From an uncultured Clostridia bacterium (lineage in GTDB: Bacteria; Bacillota; Clostridia; Oscillospirales; Ruminococcaceae), in assembly GCA_944382905.1 (NCBI GenBank), contig CALWNU010000028.1, positions 39,779 through 103,778 of the forward strand: a stretch of DNA of 64,000 bases. Reading direction: 5' to 3'. The translations under genes were made by a program, and so were the position numbers. The notes under the pieces were generated by a model. It worked only from the letters and a program-made list of their open reading frames with translations. It was not told where the DNA came from and searched no databases. Position 1 is the first letter of the stretch; each line of letters starts with the position of its first letter. Below, in pieces: positions 41,283-50,300 of this stretch.

Positions 41283-42077
41283 CTAGATCTGGTACACCTT
41301 AATCGCACCAGTGGGGCACTCCGAAGCACAAAGCCCGCAATTGGTGCACAATTTGGGATCAATATGCGCCAAGTTGTCCGTCACGGTAATGGCCCCGGAA
41401 GGACAAGCCTTTTCGCATTTTTTGCACCCAATGCAGCCATCCTTACAAACCTTGCGGGTCTGCGCCCCTTTGTCGTGGCTGGAACAGCTGACATAGACTT
41501 TGCTGGTCGCCGGGATGATGTCGATCAAATGATTGGGGCATTCCTTGGCGCACATGCCGCAGCCAACACATTTGCTCTTATCCACCACCGCAATCCCGTC
41601 TACAATGTGGATTGCATCGTATTTACACGCCAGCACGCAGTCGCCAAACCCAAGGCATGCATGAGAACAACTGCCTCTTCCCTGATAAAAGGAGTTGCAG
41701 GCAGCGCAGGTCTCAACCCCTTGGTAATCCATAATATAATCTGTGGCGTTGCAGTTCCCGCCGCATTTTACAATCGCGAATTTTTCTTCCACATCCGCTA
41801 CTGCCACGCCCAGAACGGCGCTGACTGCGGCGCTGACTTTGTCGCCGCCAGGAATGCACAAATTGGTTTTCGCACCGTTGCACAGCGCTTTTGCGTAATC
41901 ATCACAGCCAGCGTAGCCGCAGGCGCCGCAGTTGACGCCCGGCAGCTCAGCCCTGACTTTTTCATAGGTCTCATCCGTTTTGACCGCCATAAATTTGGAC
42001 GCTATCACCAGGACGGCGGACAGCAGCAAACCGGCTCCGGTCACAAGCAGGATGGGGAAAATATAAGCAACAAACAT
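41283..42077 (-). CDS. rnfB: Rnf complex subunit B (ferredoxin-type)
   Basis: This 264-residue iron-sulfur protein is the input module of the Rnf complex. After an N-terminal membrane anchor (MFVAYIFPILLVTGAGLLLS), the Fe-S domain CGACGYAGCDDYA binds a [4Fe-4S] cluster. Several ferredoxin-type CxxCxxCxxxCP motifs follow, for example CVGCGMCAKECP, CIGCKKCEKACP and CTNCGLCASECP. It receives electrons from reduced ferredoxin. It is the last gene of rnfCDGEAB; no convincing terminator was found after it. Confidence 0.95.
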   Translation of the reverse strand: MFVAYIFPILLVTGAGLLLSAVLVIASKFMAVKTDETYEKVRAELPGVNCGACGYAGCDDYAKALCNGAKTNLCIPGGDKVSAAVSAVLGVAVADVEEKFAIVKCGGNCNATDYIMDYQGVETCAACNSFYQGRGSCSHACLGFGDCVLACKYDAIHIVDGIAVVDKSKCVGCGMCAKECPNHLIDIIPATSKVYVSCSSHDKGAQTRKVCKDGCIGCKKCEKACPSGAITVTDNLAHIDPKLCTNCGLCASECPTGAIKVYQI

Positions 42078-42117
42078 CTTCCTTGGCTCCTTTACATTTC
42101 AAATTGGCAACGAGTTT

Positions 42118-42738
42118 TTATTGGAACAATCCGTCTACAACGCCGCCAAAGCCCATAAACGCTACCGATACGATCGCTGCTGCAATCAACGTAATCGGCA
42201 TGCCCTGGAAACATTTCGGCGTTTTTTCCGAATCCAGCCTGCTTCTCACGCCGGCAAACAACACCATTGCCAACATAAACCCGAAACCTGCGCCAAGGGA
42301 GTACAGCAGCGCGTTTCCATACGAAGTACCGAAGCTCACCGCAGGATCCCAGTTGTCGATATCCAGCATGGTTACGCCCAACACAGCACAGTTGGTGGTA
42401 ATCAGCGGCAGATAAACGCCCAGTGCACGATGCAGCGCCGGCATAAATTTCTTCAGCACCATCTCTACCAGCTGTACCAACGCGGCGATAACCAGAATGA
42501 AGACAATCGTTTCCATATATCCCAAATCATATGGATCCAGCAAAAATACATAGATCGGGAAGGTAACCGCCGTGGCGATGACCATGACGAAAATAACCGC
42601 CGTGCTCATGCCCAAAGCAGAATCCAGCTTTTTCGACACGCCCAAAAACGGACAGATTCCAAGGAATTTGGCTAAAATAAAGTTTTCGGCCAAAATCGCG
42701 GTCAACAAAATGACCATCATATTTTTTGCAAACTCCAT
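42118..42738 (-). CDS. rnfA: Rnf complex subunit A
   Basis: This 206-residue membrane protein has about six helices and the RnfA/NqrE signature (AENFILAKFLGICPFLGVS), whose Cys helps hold an intramembrane iron-sulfur site shared with RnfE. The start is the ATG at 42738, which overlaps the rnfE stop by one base (TAATG), giving tight coupling. A longer upstream frame lies within rnfE and is not the start. It is slightly longer than the usual 190-195 residues. Confidence 0.94.
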   Translation of the reverse strand: MEFAKNMMVILLTAILAENFILAKFLGICPFLGVSKKLDSALGMSTAVIFVMVIATAVTFPIYVFLLDPYDLGYMETIVFILVIAALVQLVEMVLKKFMPALHRALGVYLPLITTNCAVLGVTMLDIDNWDPAVSFGTSYGNALLYSLGAGFGFMLAMVLFAGVRSRLDSEKTPKCFQGMPITLIAAAIVSVAFMGFGGVVDGLFQ

Positions 42739-43421
42739 TATTTGCAGCCTCCTTCCGCAGCCTGGGTGCATTTACCGGACATGGGACATCCGGAGCAGCC
42801 CACCGTCTGTTTCGGTTTTTTGCCTTTCCGCATCAAAATGGCATTGACCAGCGCAATCAGGCAGCCGAATACAAAGAACCCGCCGGGGGCCAGCGTCATA
42901 ATGGACATGGTCTGAATGGACTCCGGAATGATCCGCATGCCAAACCAGGTACCGGAGCCGAGCAGTTCGCGGATCGAGCCCATGCAGATCAACGCCAGGG
43001 TAAAGCCAAGCCCCATGCCGATCGCGTCGCACGCGGAAGCGACTACGCCGTTTTTATTCGCGAACATTTCGGCACGGCCCAGGATGATGCAGTTTACAAC
43101 GATCAGCGGCAGATACAAACCCAACGCCTCATACAAGGATGGAACATATGCTTCCAGCAAGAAGCTGACGATCGTCACGAAACCAGCAATGATAACAATA
43201 TAGCTAGGGATCCGGACTTTGTCCGGAATTACCTTCCGCAGCAAAGAAATCACGATATTAGAGCCAAGCAAAACGGCAGTTGCCGCCAGCCCCATTCCCA
43301 GCCCATTTACCGCCAGCGAGGTAACCGCCAGCGTTGGGCAGGTGCCGAGAATCAGCACAAGAACGGGGTTTTCCTTGATAATGCCGTTGAGCAGAATTTT
43401 CAGATTACTCTGTTTACTCAT
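42738..43421 (-). CDS. rnfE: Rnf complex subunit E, with a Cys-rich C-terminal tail
   Basis: This 227-residue membrane subunit pairs with RnfA. The N-terminal NGIIKENPVLVLILGTCPTLAV carries the conserved Cys, and GLYLPLIVVNCIILGRAEMFA the second half-site. After the last helix a hydrophilic tail ends in GCSGCPMSGKCTQAAEGGCK, holding four Cys, which typical RnfE proteins lack as far as I know. The start overlaps the rnfG stop by four bases. The tail may bind metal or a partner; this is inference. Confidence 0.93.
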   Translation of the reverse strand: MSKQSNLKILLNGIIKENPVLVLILGTCPTLAVTSLAVNGLGMGLAATAVLLGSNIVISLLRKVIPDKVRIPSYIVIIAGFVTIVSFLLEAYVPSLYEALGLYLPLIVVNCIILGRAEMFANKNGVVASACDAIGMGLGFTLALICMGSIRELLGSGTWFGMRIIPESIQTMSIMTLAPGGFFVFGCLIALVNAILMRKGKKPKQTVGCSGCPMSGKCTQAAEGGCK

Positions 43422-44395
43422 GCAGCAAGCTCCCCTTTCACCAGTTCAAATGCGTCGACCGCTTTGTCGATGGCTTTCTTCACCGCATTGGAAGAAACAG
43501 TGGCGCCACCCAGCGCTTCCACGCCGTCCGTCGTCGTCTGGCCAATATATTGATCCAAATAGGAAGGTTTGCCGACGCGGTCGCCAATCCCTTCGGTTTC
43601 CGCAAAGTCAACCGGTTTTACGCCAATGATTGTACCGGTGGCGTCCATACCAACGACCAGGCGGATCAACGGTTCTTCATGATAGCCCTGCGCGGTCACA
43701 ACCATGGTCAACGCGGATTTATCGTTTGCAATGTATACTTCTTTGATTTTGTCGACTTCCTGCTCATACTTGGTCACGCCGCCGGGGATCAAGGCCGCAT
43801 TGGCGTCATCTACCGTATACAGCACCAATTCCTCTTCCGGCTCATCCACCACTTCGGAGATCTCAACCGAGTTGCCGGACGCAGCGCTGTACAGCTCAAA
43901 AGCAGAAGACAACGCTTTCTTGTACGCTTTCGAGGTAATCGTCGCGCCAGAAATGCCATCCACATCGGTGTAATCAGAAGCCGTTTTGCCCACATATGTC
44001 TCACCGTAGCTGTCTTCCGCAAGCTTCGCGCCAAATCCAGGCGTCTCCTGATGCTCAATCATCTTTACGCCGGTAATGGTTCCGTTTGCATCAAAACCAA
44101 CCATCAGTTTGATGTCGCCGCCGTAGCCAGCCGCAGAAGCAGTCACCACATAGCCCACGCCGTTGGTTTCCCGATACGCGTCTACCGCGCCTTCGATATC
44201 AGACGGAAGCTCGACCTCTTCAAAATCCGAAGCGCCGGGCAGGACAACCGCTCTGGCCGCGTTGGCTTCCGCATTTTTCGCCTCGTCAATAATAGGCTTT
44301 GTCGCTTGATAAGTAAGGACCAGTGCGCCGGAAACTACCAAGCAAATCACAGTCAGCACAATAACAGGGATCAGAAAATCTTTTACAAATTTCAT
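43418..44395 (-). CDS. rnfG: Rnf complex subunit G with two FMN-binding domains
   Basis: This 325-residue subunit has one N-terminal membrane helix (about residues 7-28) and two consecutive FMN_bind domains. Domain one ends in DGISGATITSKAYKKAL, domain two in EALGGATVSSNAVKKAI; the Thr in the first motif is the expected covalent FMN site placed by ApbE. Usual RnfG has one such domain in about 200 residues, so this version is expanded. I start at ATG 44395 (MKFVKD) with GGAGGTCTTGCGAA upstream. It overlaps rnfD and rnfE by four bases each. Confidence 0.92.
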   Translation of the reverse strand: MKFVKDFLIPVIVLTVICLVVSGALVLTYQATKPIIDEAKNAEANAARAVVLPGASDFEEVELPSDIEGAVDAYRETNGVGYVVTASAAGYGGDIKLMVGFDANGTITGVKMIEHQETPGFGAKLAEDSYGETYVGKTASDYTDVDGISGATITSKAYKKALSSAFELYSAASGNSVEISEVVDEPEEELVLYTVDDANAALIPGGVTKYEQEVDKIKEVYIANDKSALTMVVTAQGYHEEPLIRLVVGMDATGTIIGVKPVDFAETEGIGDRVGKPSYLDQYIGQTTTDGVEALGGATVSSNAVKKAIDKAVDAFELVKGELAA

Positions 44396-45384
44396 TTCGC
44401 AAGACCTCCAAACGGTTTTGTTTTCGTCCATCTATCAATCAAAGGCGTTACCACGTTCATCAGCAAGATGGCAAAAGAAACGCCCTCTACGTATTGTCCA
44501 TACAGCCGGATGATAATGGTCAACAGGCCGCATCCAATCGCAAAAATGAATTTTCCCTTTTTGGTCACAGGGGACGTGGTATAATCGGTTGCCATAAAGA
44601 ATGCGCCCAGTACCAGCCCGCCTGCCAGGATCTGCGAAATAGGATTGACGCCCAAAAGCCAAGACATGACAAATACGGTCCCGATATAGGTCAGAGGGAT
44701 GATCGGGCTGATCACCTTTTTATAGATCAGATACAGCCCGCCGATCAGCAAAGTAATCACGCAGGTCTCGCCCAGGCTGCCGCCCCGCAGGCCGAACAGC
44801 AGTTCAAACACATTGGGGACCCCTTCTACCGAGCCCAGCGCCATATTGCCGATTTCGCTGAGGCTACCAACCTGTGTCGTGTTAATTGCCGCCAGCGGGG
44901 TCGCGCCAGCCATATGAGTAATCTTTCCATCCGCCAATGTGGGAACCACAAACGCGCTGGCGCCGCCCATCGCAGAAGAGAAGGAAACCAGCAATACCAC
45001 ACGGGCCGCAATCGCCGGGTTGGCAAAGTTTTTGCCAATACCGCCGAACAGCATCTTGATGACCACAATCGCTACAAAGCACCCTACCATCGCCATCCAG
45101 AACGGGAAGGTGGACGGCAGGTTAAACGCCAAAAGCAACCCGGTAACCACTGCACTGCAATCCCCAATGGTGTTGGGCTGCCGGGTCACGACATTGTACA
45201 AATACTCAAAGATAATACAAGAAGCCACGCAGACGCACATCAGCATCAATGCGCGCAGCCCAAACAGCAAGGTCGCCGCAATCGCCGTAGGAATCAGCGC
45301 AACCACCACGGTAAGCATAATGTTGGAGGTTGTCACAGGATCCTTCAAATGCGGCGAGGTAACAACTAACAGTTTATTTTTCAA
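44392..45384 (-). CDS. rnfD: Rnf complex subunit D
   Basis: This 330-residue membrane protein of the NqrB/RnfD family has about nine to ten helices. It carries GGIGKNFANPAIAARVVLL and the covalent-FMN-type motif MAGATPLAA near residue 165. It is part of the ion-translocating core. The start is a TTG at 45384 (GAGGTGAATCACA upstream). A 13-base gap separates it from rnfC, and it overlaps rnfG by four bases. Confidence 0.94.
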   Translation of the reverse strand: MKNKLLVVTSPHLKDPVTTSNIMLTVVVALIPTAIAATLLFGLRALMLMCVCVASCIIFEYLYNVVTRQPNTIGDCSAVVTGLLLAFNLPSTFPFWMAMVGCFVAIVVIKMLFGGIGKNFANPAIAARVVLLVSFSSAMGGASAFVVPTLADGKITHMAGATPLAAINTTQVGSLSEIGNMALGSVEGVPNVFELLFGLRGGSLGETCVITLLIGGLYLIYKKVISPIIPLTYIGTVFVMSWLLGVNPISQILAGGLVLGAFFMATDYTTSPVTKKGKFIFAIGCGLLTIIIRLYGQYVEGVSFAILLMNVVTPLIDRWTKTKPFGGLAK

Positions 45385-45397
45385 TGTGATTCACCTC

Positions 45398-46699
45398 TTA
45401 CTTTTTTTCTCGCAACATCTGCTTGCCCATTTTATTGTACAGCACCAAATACCGGTTCGCCGGGCAGACATAAGAACAGCAGCCGCATTCAATACACAAA
45501 TTGACTTTCAAAGAAGCCAACGCGCCCGTATCTTTGGCATGGACCGCTTTGTCAATGGCCGCCGGCATCAGATGAACCGGGCAGGCGTTGATGCAGCGCG
45601 CGCAGCGGATACAAGGCGTCTCCGTCCGTTCCAGCGCATCCTCTTCGGCAAAAGCCAAAATGGCATTGTTGTTTTTGATGACGGGATATTGGTCGTTGGG
45701 AACCGCAATTCCCATCATGGGCCCGCCCATCAGGATCAGACGGGGTTCTTTGGCATAACCGCCGCAAAACGCGATGACATCTTCAAACTTTGCACCGATC
45801 GGTACCATCACATTCTGCGGTTTGGCCACCGCCGAACCGTCTACCGTGACCCGTTTTTGGATCAGCGGCATACCGGTTTCCATGTAGGACGCCACAAACG
45901 CCACGCTGGAAACATTCATAACAATCACGCCCTGGTCCGCCGGCAGCTGCCCTTCCTGCACCACTTTGCCGGTGGTCTCGTAAATCAGCACCTTCTCAGC
46001 GCCCTGCGGGTATTTGGATTTCAGCACCGCAACGCGGTATCCATCTTTCCCCTGGATGAGCTGCTGCATCCTGTCAATGGCTTCTTTTTTGTTGTCCTCG
46101 ATCCCGATAATTACATTTTTGATGCCCAAATACTTGCTGACCAGCGCAATTCCTTTGATCACCTGTTCGCCGTTTTCCAAAAACTCCCGGTTATCCGCGG
46201 TGATATACGGTTCGCACTCCGCTCCGTTGATAATCAGCGTATCCACCTGATCCAGGTTTTTCGGGTCTAGCTTAATAAAGGTGGGGAAACCCGCGCCGCC
46301 CAGGCCAACCAGTCCGGATTTGCGGATGGCGGCAATAAATTCCTCCCGGTTGCTCACAGTCGGCGGCTCAATGGACTCATCCACCGTTTGCTGTCCGTCG
46401 CAAGCGATCACAATGCTCTGGGTACGCACCCCATTGGGATTGATAAAATCCTCAATGGCCGTCACCGTACCGGAAACACTGGAATGAATCGGCACGCTCA
46501 TGAAAGAATCCGAATCCGCCAGCAATTGGCCGACCTTCACCTCATCTTTCACCTTCACGACGGGGGTACACGGCGCGCCCATATGCTGCAGAAGCGGAAT
46601 CGTAACGCTGGCCGGTACAGGCATGGATACAGTTTCACAATTCATAGTGTTCTTATGATGTGGAACTTTTACTCCATTCAAGTTCATTTTCAACTTCAT
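45398..46699 (-). CDS. rnfC: Rnf complex subunit C (NADH-binding, FMN and Fe-S)
   Basis: This 433-residue peripheral subunit exchanges electrons with NAD+. It has the N-terminal RnfC barrel-like part, the NADH/FMN-binding Rossmann region (KSGLVGLGGAGFPTFIKL near residue 130, INGAECEPYITADNREFLE) and two C-terminal [4Fe-4S] motifs (CIRCARCINACPVHLMP and CIECGCCSYVCPANR). The start is ATG 46699 close behind AGGAGGA. It is the first rnf gene, downstream of the Gx transporter gene after 66 bases. Confidence 0.95.
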   Translation of the reverse strand: MKLKMNLNGVKVPHHKNTMNCETVSMPVPASVTIPLLQHMGAPCTPVVKVKDEVKVGQLLADSDSFMSVPIHSSVSGTVTAIEDFINPNGVRTQSIVIACDGQQTVDESIEPPTVSNREEFIAAIRKSGLVGLGGAGFPTFIKLDPKNLDQVDTLIINGAECEPYITADNREFLENGEQVIKGIALVSKYLGIKNVIIGIEDNKKEAIDRMQQLIQGKDGYRVAVLKSKYPQGAEKVLIYETTGKVVQEGQLPADQGVIVMNVSSVAFVASYMETGMPLIQKRVTVDGSAVAKPQNVMVPIGAKFEDVIAFCGGYAKEPRLILMGGPMMGIAVPNDQYPVIKNNNAILAFAEEDALERTETPCIRCARCINACPVHLMPAAIDKAVHAKDTGALASLKVNLCIECGCCSYVCPANRYLVLYNKMGKQMLREKK

Positions 46700-46765
46700 T
46701 TTCCTCCTGTCCTCTGAATTTCTATTGCAGTATCATGGAATAACAAATCAATCTGCCGGGCCATT

Positions 46766-47290
46766 TTAATGAAGCCTGGCGTCCAGCTTTTCGATCGCTG
46801 GCAAAACGGTCTTCAGCACAAATCCGGTCACCATCCCCATCCCCAACCCGGACAAGACCAGAATTGGGAAATAATAAAGCGTCCAGACCGTTCTCGTCAG
46901 CATCGTTTCCCCTAAAATCTGTCCCAGATTGTGGCCGATGGCGCCGAAAACACTGATGACCAAATAGGAAAACCGGATTTTTTTCATCCGCAGCAGCAGT
47001 ACCATAATCGTGACCGACACAAGCCCCCCCAGCAAACTCAAAAACGCGCCGGTGGGCCCGCGCATCAAAAGCACCGACAACGCTTTGAGCGTCGCCAAAG
47101 TGTAGGCGCTGCCAGCGCCCAGGAAAAATACGCAGTACATCGTTACGATATTGGAAAGCCCCAGCTTGATGCCTAGGGGCAAACCCGGTACCGTTACCAT
47201 CCCCTCTAAATAAGAAAGGACCACAGCCGTAGCAAATAACAGCCCCATGAAGCATATCCGTTTGGTTCTCGCCTGTCGATTCATCTGCAA
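46766..47290 (-). CDS. Gx transporter-family membrane protein
   Basis: This 174-residue membrane protein has about five helices and the Hpre_diP_synt_I family look, with AVVLSYLEGMVTVPGLPLGIKLG at the start and FGAIGHNLGQILGE later. The family name comes from an early link to heptaprenyl diphosphate synthase. It recurs next to apbE and rnf genes, so a flavin- or quinone-related transport role is often guessed, but unproven. The start is the TTG at 47290 (GGAG eight bases upstream), with ATG 47284 as the alternative. It is 18 bases after apbE. Confidence 0.82.
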   Translation of the reverse strand: MQMNRQARTKRICFMGLLFATAVVLSYLEGMVTVPGLPLGIKLGLSNIVTMYCVFFLGAGSAYTLATLKALSVLLMRGPTGAFLSLLGGLVSVTIMVLLLRMKKIRFSYLVISVFGAIGHNLGQILGETMLTRTVWTLYYFPILVLSGLGMGMVTGFVLKTVLPAIEKLDARLH

Positions 47291-47308
47291 TGCTGCTTCT
47301 CCGTTCTT

Positions 47309-48382
47309 TTACGATCCATTCACAAAAACGTAACCCTCCGCCTCATCGTTGGGTGTAAAATAAGGACGGATCCCATCCGAGAGGTAAACCCTTTTTTCTT
47401 TGTCGATGAGAATAAAATCAAAGGACTCTTCCTGGGCGTATTCCATGGCTTTTTCCCTTCCCGCCAAAAACAAGGTCGTGGAAAGGAAGTCTGCCATCGC
47501 CCCATCCTCGCAAATCACCGATACCGACATCAGGTCACTGTCCCCGGGGAAACCTGTATGAGGGTCTAGAATATGATGATAACGCACGCCGTCGGCCATA
47601 AAATACCGCTCATAGTCGCCGGAAGTCGCCATGGTGGTATCCGTCAATTCCACAATGCCGATGTATTCGCTGGCGTCTCCCCGCGGGTCTCGAATGCCAA
47701 ACCGATAGGCGGATCCGTCTTCTTTTGTGCCAATCGTGAAAATATTTCCCCCGATGGAAAGATAGCCGGATTGGACGCCATACGCTTTTGCCGTCTCCAG
47801 CGCCTCTGCACCGGCCGCCCCTTTCGCCATGCCGCCAAGGTTCAGCTTTTGCCCCGCCCGGCGCAGCATGACCGCATGATCCTCTTCCCGCAGAAGGAGG
47901 TCTTCCGCACAAACCAGCGCCAAGGCCTCTTCGATTTCCGCCTGGTCCGGCACCTTCGGCTGATCCCCTGTAATATTCCACAAATCCGTCAGCGGCCCGA
48001 TGGTGATGTCAAACAGCCCATCCGAAGCGGCACAGAACTCTTTGGCCCGGCTGAGCAAAGAAAAGGTGCTCTCGCTGACCTGCACAAAACTTACCCCTGC
48101 ATTGCGGTTGATGTTCGAGATTTCCGAATCGGAGCGATACGCGGAAATACGGTTTTCGAAATCCTGCAGCGTCTGGAACACGGCCTCTACTGCTTCCGCG
48201 CTGTCTGTCCCTTCCCATTTCTGGTCCACAAACGTATCCATTACAAAGGCGCTCCCTGTACTGACAACCGCCTGTGAATCATCCCGTTTGTCCCACATCA
48301 GGCCTAAAACGACAAACAAGGCAAGAAGAAAGAGACAGAAAAGAACAGGAAGTATTTTTCTTTTGGGACCATTTCGCATCAT
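47309..48382 (-). CDS. apbE: FAD:protein FMN transferase (ApbE)
   Basis: This 357-residue enzyme covalently attaches FMN to Thr residues of RnfG and RnfD. An N-terminal membrane anchor (about residues 11-28, no lipobox Cys) is followed by the ApbE domain. Its motifs include FEDRI-like FENRISAYRS, LNLGGMAKGAAGAEAL, SGYLSIGGNIFTIG and YHHILDPHTGFP, with late DFLSTTLFLAG. I start at ATG 48382 because AAAGG is nine bases upstream; a TTG six bases further upstream has poor spacing. It is the first gene of the apbE-Gx-rnfCDGEAB operon. Confidence 0.93.
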   Translation of the reverse strand: MMRNGPKRKILPVLFCLFLLALFVVLGLMWDKRDDSQAVVSTGSAFVMDTFVDQKWEGTDSAEAVEAVFQTLQDFENRISAYRSDSEISNINRNAGVSFVQVSESTFSLLSRAKEFCAASDGLFDITIGPLTDLWNITGDQPKVPDQAEIEEALALVCAEDLLLREEDHAVMLRRAGQKLNLGGMAKGAAGAEALETAKAYGVQSGYLSIGGNIFTIGTKEDGSAYRFGIRDPRGDASEYIGIVELTDTTMATSGDYERYFMADGVRYHHILDPHTGFPGDSDLMSVSVICEDGAMADFLSTTLFLAGREKAMEYAQEESFDFILIDKEKRVYLSDGIRPYFTPNDEAEGYVFVNGS

Positions 48383-48419
48383 CTGCAATTTCCTTTTCTC
48401 CTCAAACCATTCCTAGCAT

Positions 48420-48448
48420 ATTGTACCGCATTTATATCGCAATTTCAA
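48420..48448 (-). promoter_or_regulatory. Promoter of the apbE-rnf operon
   Basis: On the minus strand TTGAAA (48443-48448), 17 bases, TACAAT (48420-48425). The leader to apbE is about 30 bases, with no evident riboswitch. Confidence 0.78.
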
Positions 48449-48578
48449 GCATTCCCATTGCTTTCCGCCGCATTCTCCTGCCGTCGGGCTGCCTTTCCGC
48501 TCTCGATCTGGCCTCCGGCGGAAACAGTCCTTTCCTCTTCCCGCGCCCATATGGTTGCACCCAAAAGAATCCCGATAA

Positions 48579-48615
48579 AAAAATCCATGCTGCATCCCAA
48601 CGCTGCATGGATTTT
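48579..48615. terminator. Terminator after the CD1247-type gene
   Basis: AAATCCATGC and GCATGGATTT pair with A and T tracts outside, so the hairpin has U-tract character in both directions. It separates this gene from the apbE operon. Confidence 0.85.
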
Positions 48616-48655
48616 TTTCTTGGTTACGCAGGGCGATTCTCTGCCAGCCGAATTC

Positions 48656-49108
48656 TTATTCGTGATCAGATTCTTCGCCGCTGCAGCTGTCGCAATCTTC
48701 GCAATCACAGTCGCAATCGAAATCGAATTCCAGTTTTTCATGGCAGTTCGGACAATGGATAAAACCTTCATCCAGCATCTCTTCGTTGACATAAATGCTG
48801 TCGCCGCAAGCAGGGCAGGTTACTTCGTACAGCTCGTCGTCCTCGTCGTCATCGTCCTCACAGCTGCATTCATCGTCGCATTCGTCGCCGTAGAATTCCT
48901 CTTCCAGGGCGCCCAAATCTTCATCGATCTCATCCAGCCCGTCGGACAGTTCCGCCACATCGTCTTCCAGATCGGTCACCGTCAGCGAGATATCGTCCAA
49001 AACATCGATAATCGCTTTCAGGACCCTGCCTTCCTTGCTGCTTTCGTCTATTCCAAGGCCTTCGCTCAAACCTCTCAGGTATGCAACCTTTTCCAAAATC
49101 GTCATCAC
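48656..49108 (-). CDS. Acidic CD1247-type zinc-ribbon protein
   Basis: This 150-residue protein has an N-terminal helical part (VAYLRGLSEGLGIDESSKEG) that matches the CD1247 N-terminal domain of Clostridia. A very acidic middle (DECSCEDDDDEDDELYEV) follows, then a zinc ribbon (CPACGDS and CPNCHEKLEF) and a tail of alternating Asp/Cys (DFDCDCDCEDCDSCSG). The function is unknown. The pattern suggests metal binding or a regulatory partner protein. The start may be ATG 49108 or the next ATG, with AAAGGAGG upstream. Confidence 0.85.
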   Translation of the reverse strand: MMTILEKVAYLRGLSEGLGIDESSKEGRVLKAIIDVLDDISLTVTDLEDDVAELSDGLDEIDEDLGALEEEFYGDECDDECSCEDDDDEDDELYEVTCPACGDSIYVNEEMLDEGFIHCPNCHEKLEFDFDCDCDCEDCDSCSGEESDHE

Positions 49109-49189
49109 AATATCCTCCTTTGAAGTTGAAATGAAAAATAGCTTCTGCTATTTTACCGCTCCATTTGTCTGCGCCCCGGATCTTCCCCG

Positions 49190-49747
49190 TTACGCACGTT
49201 CCATATATTCCCCGGTTCTGGTATCCACACGGATCATATCTCCCTCTTCAATGAAAAGGGGCACATTGATCTGCGCGCCAGTCTCCAGTGTAGCCGGCTT
49301 GGTAGTATTGGTCGCCGTATTGCCCTTAAAGCCGGGATCCGTCTGGGTTACCTGCAATTCCATAAAGAACGGAGGCTCCACCCCAAAGATGGTCCCTTTG
49401 TAGGACAGGACCTTTACATCCGTGTTCTCCTTGACGAATTTGAAGTTATCGCCCAAGATATTAGAATTGATCGGAATGTTTTCATACGTCTCGTTGTCCA
49501 TAAAGTAATACAGGTCCCCGTCATTGTACAAATACTGCATGTCCTTGCGCTCAACATACGCCGTCGGGAATTTGTCCGTGGGGCTGAAGGTCTTTTCCAC
49601 CACGGCCCCTGTAATTACGTTGCGGATCTTGGTACGGACAAACGCCGCGCCTTTTCCGGGCTTGACATGCTGAAACTCGATGATCTGAACTACGTTGCCG
49701 TCCATCTCAAACGTTACGCCATTTCTGAAATCTCCTGCAGATACCAT
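49190..49747 (-). CDS. efp: Elongation factor P
   Basis: This 185-residue EF-P relieves ribosome stalling at polyproline. The KOW-like first domain contains the modified-Lys loop ([17 protein letters not shown] near residue 28), and the two OB domains are complete to the end [17 protein letters not shown]. The ATG at 49747 follows GGAGGTATAATAT. It has its own promoter and no modifying enzyme (epmA/ymfI) lies nearby. Confidence 0.96.
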   Translation of the reverse strand: MVSAGDFRNGVTFEMDGNVVQIIEFQHVKPGKGAAFVRTKIRNVITGAVVEKTFSPTDKFPTAYVERKDMQYLYNDGDLYYFMDNETYENIPINSNILGDNFKFVKENTDVKVLSYKGTIFGVEPPFFMELQVTQTDPGFKGNTATNTTKPATLETGAQINVPLFIEEGDMIRVDTRTGEYMERA

Positions 49748-49805
49748 ATATTATACCTCCATCGCCATACTCATAATCGAATATCAAGCGCGTTTTAACA
49801 TTATA

Positions 49806-49834
49806 ATTCTATATTATATTCCATTCTTTTGCAA
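49806..49834 (-). promoter_or_regulatory. Promoter of efp
   Basis: On the minus strand TTGCAA (49829-49834), 17 bases, TAGAAT (49806-49811), just after the aroQ stop codon. Confidence 0.72.
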
Positions 49835-49849
49835 GGGATTCTGCAAAAA

Positions 49850-50287
49850 TTATGCAAGGATTTTTTTCAACGCCTCCACCGCCAGCAAATAGCTGTGCTT
49901 TCCGAACCCGGCGATCGACCCCACGCACACCGGCGCGATCACCGATAGGCGCCGAAAATCATCCCTGGCTTGGATGTTGGAAAAATGCACCTCCACGCAG
50001 GGGATCCGAATCGCCGCAATGGCGTCGCGGATCGCATAGCTGTAATGGGTGTAGGCCCCGGCGTTTAAGACAATCCCATCGATTTTCCCTATCGCTCCAT
50101 GCAGCCAATCAATGATCTGCCCTTCGTGGTTGGACTGGCGGATTTCAAACGCAAAGCCTTTCTGCGCACAAAATGCAGCAATTTCCTCATTGATTTGCTC
50201 CAAGGATTCCGACCCGTAAACGCCGGGCTCCCGCATACCTGTTAAATTGATATTCGGCCCATGGATAATCAAAAGCCGCTGTTTCAT
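49850..50287 (-). CDS. aroQ: 3-dehydroquinate dehydratase, type II
   Basis: This 145-residue dodecameric dehydratase acts in the shikimate pathway. HGPNINLTGMREPGVYG carries the N-terminal active-site region, NHEGQIIDWLHGA and NAGAYTHYSYAIRDAI the middle, and VEVHFSNIQARDDFR the catalytic His block. I start at ATG 50287 (MKQRLLIIHGP), with GGGGGAAGAGGAA upstream; a longer frame overlaps the neighbour. It follows the nfo-like gene by 13 bases. No other shikimate gene is present. Confidence 0.95.
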   Translation of the reverse strand: MKQRLLIIHGPNINLTGMREPGVYGSESLEQINEEIAAFCAQKGFAFEIRQSNHEGQIIDWLHGAIGKIDGIVLNAGAYTHYSYAIRDAIAAIRIPCVEVHFSNIQARDDFRRLSVIAPVCVGSIAGFGKHSYLLAVEALKKILA

Positions 50288-50300
50288 TTCCTCTTCCCCC

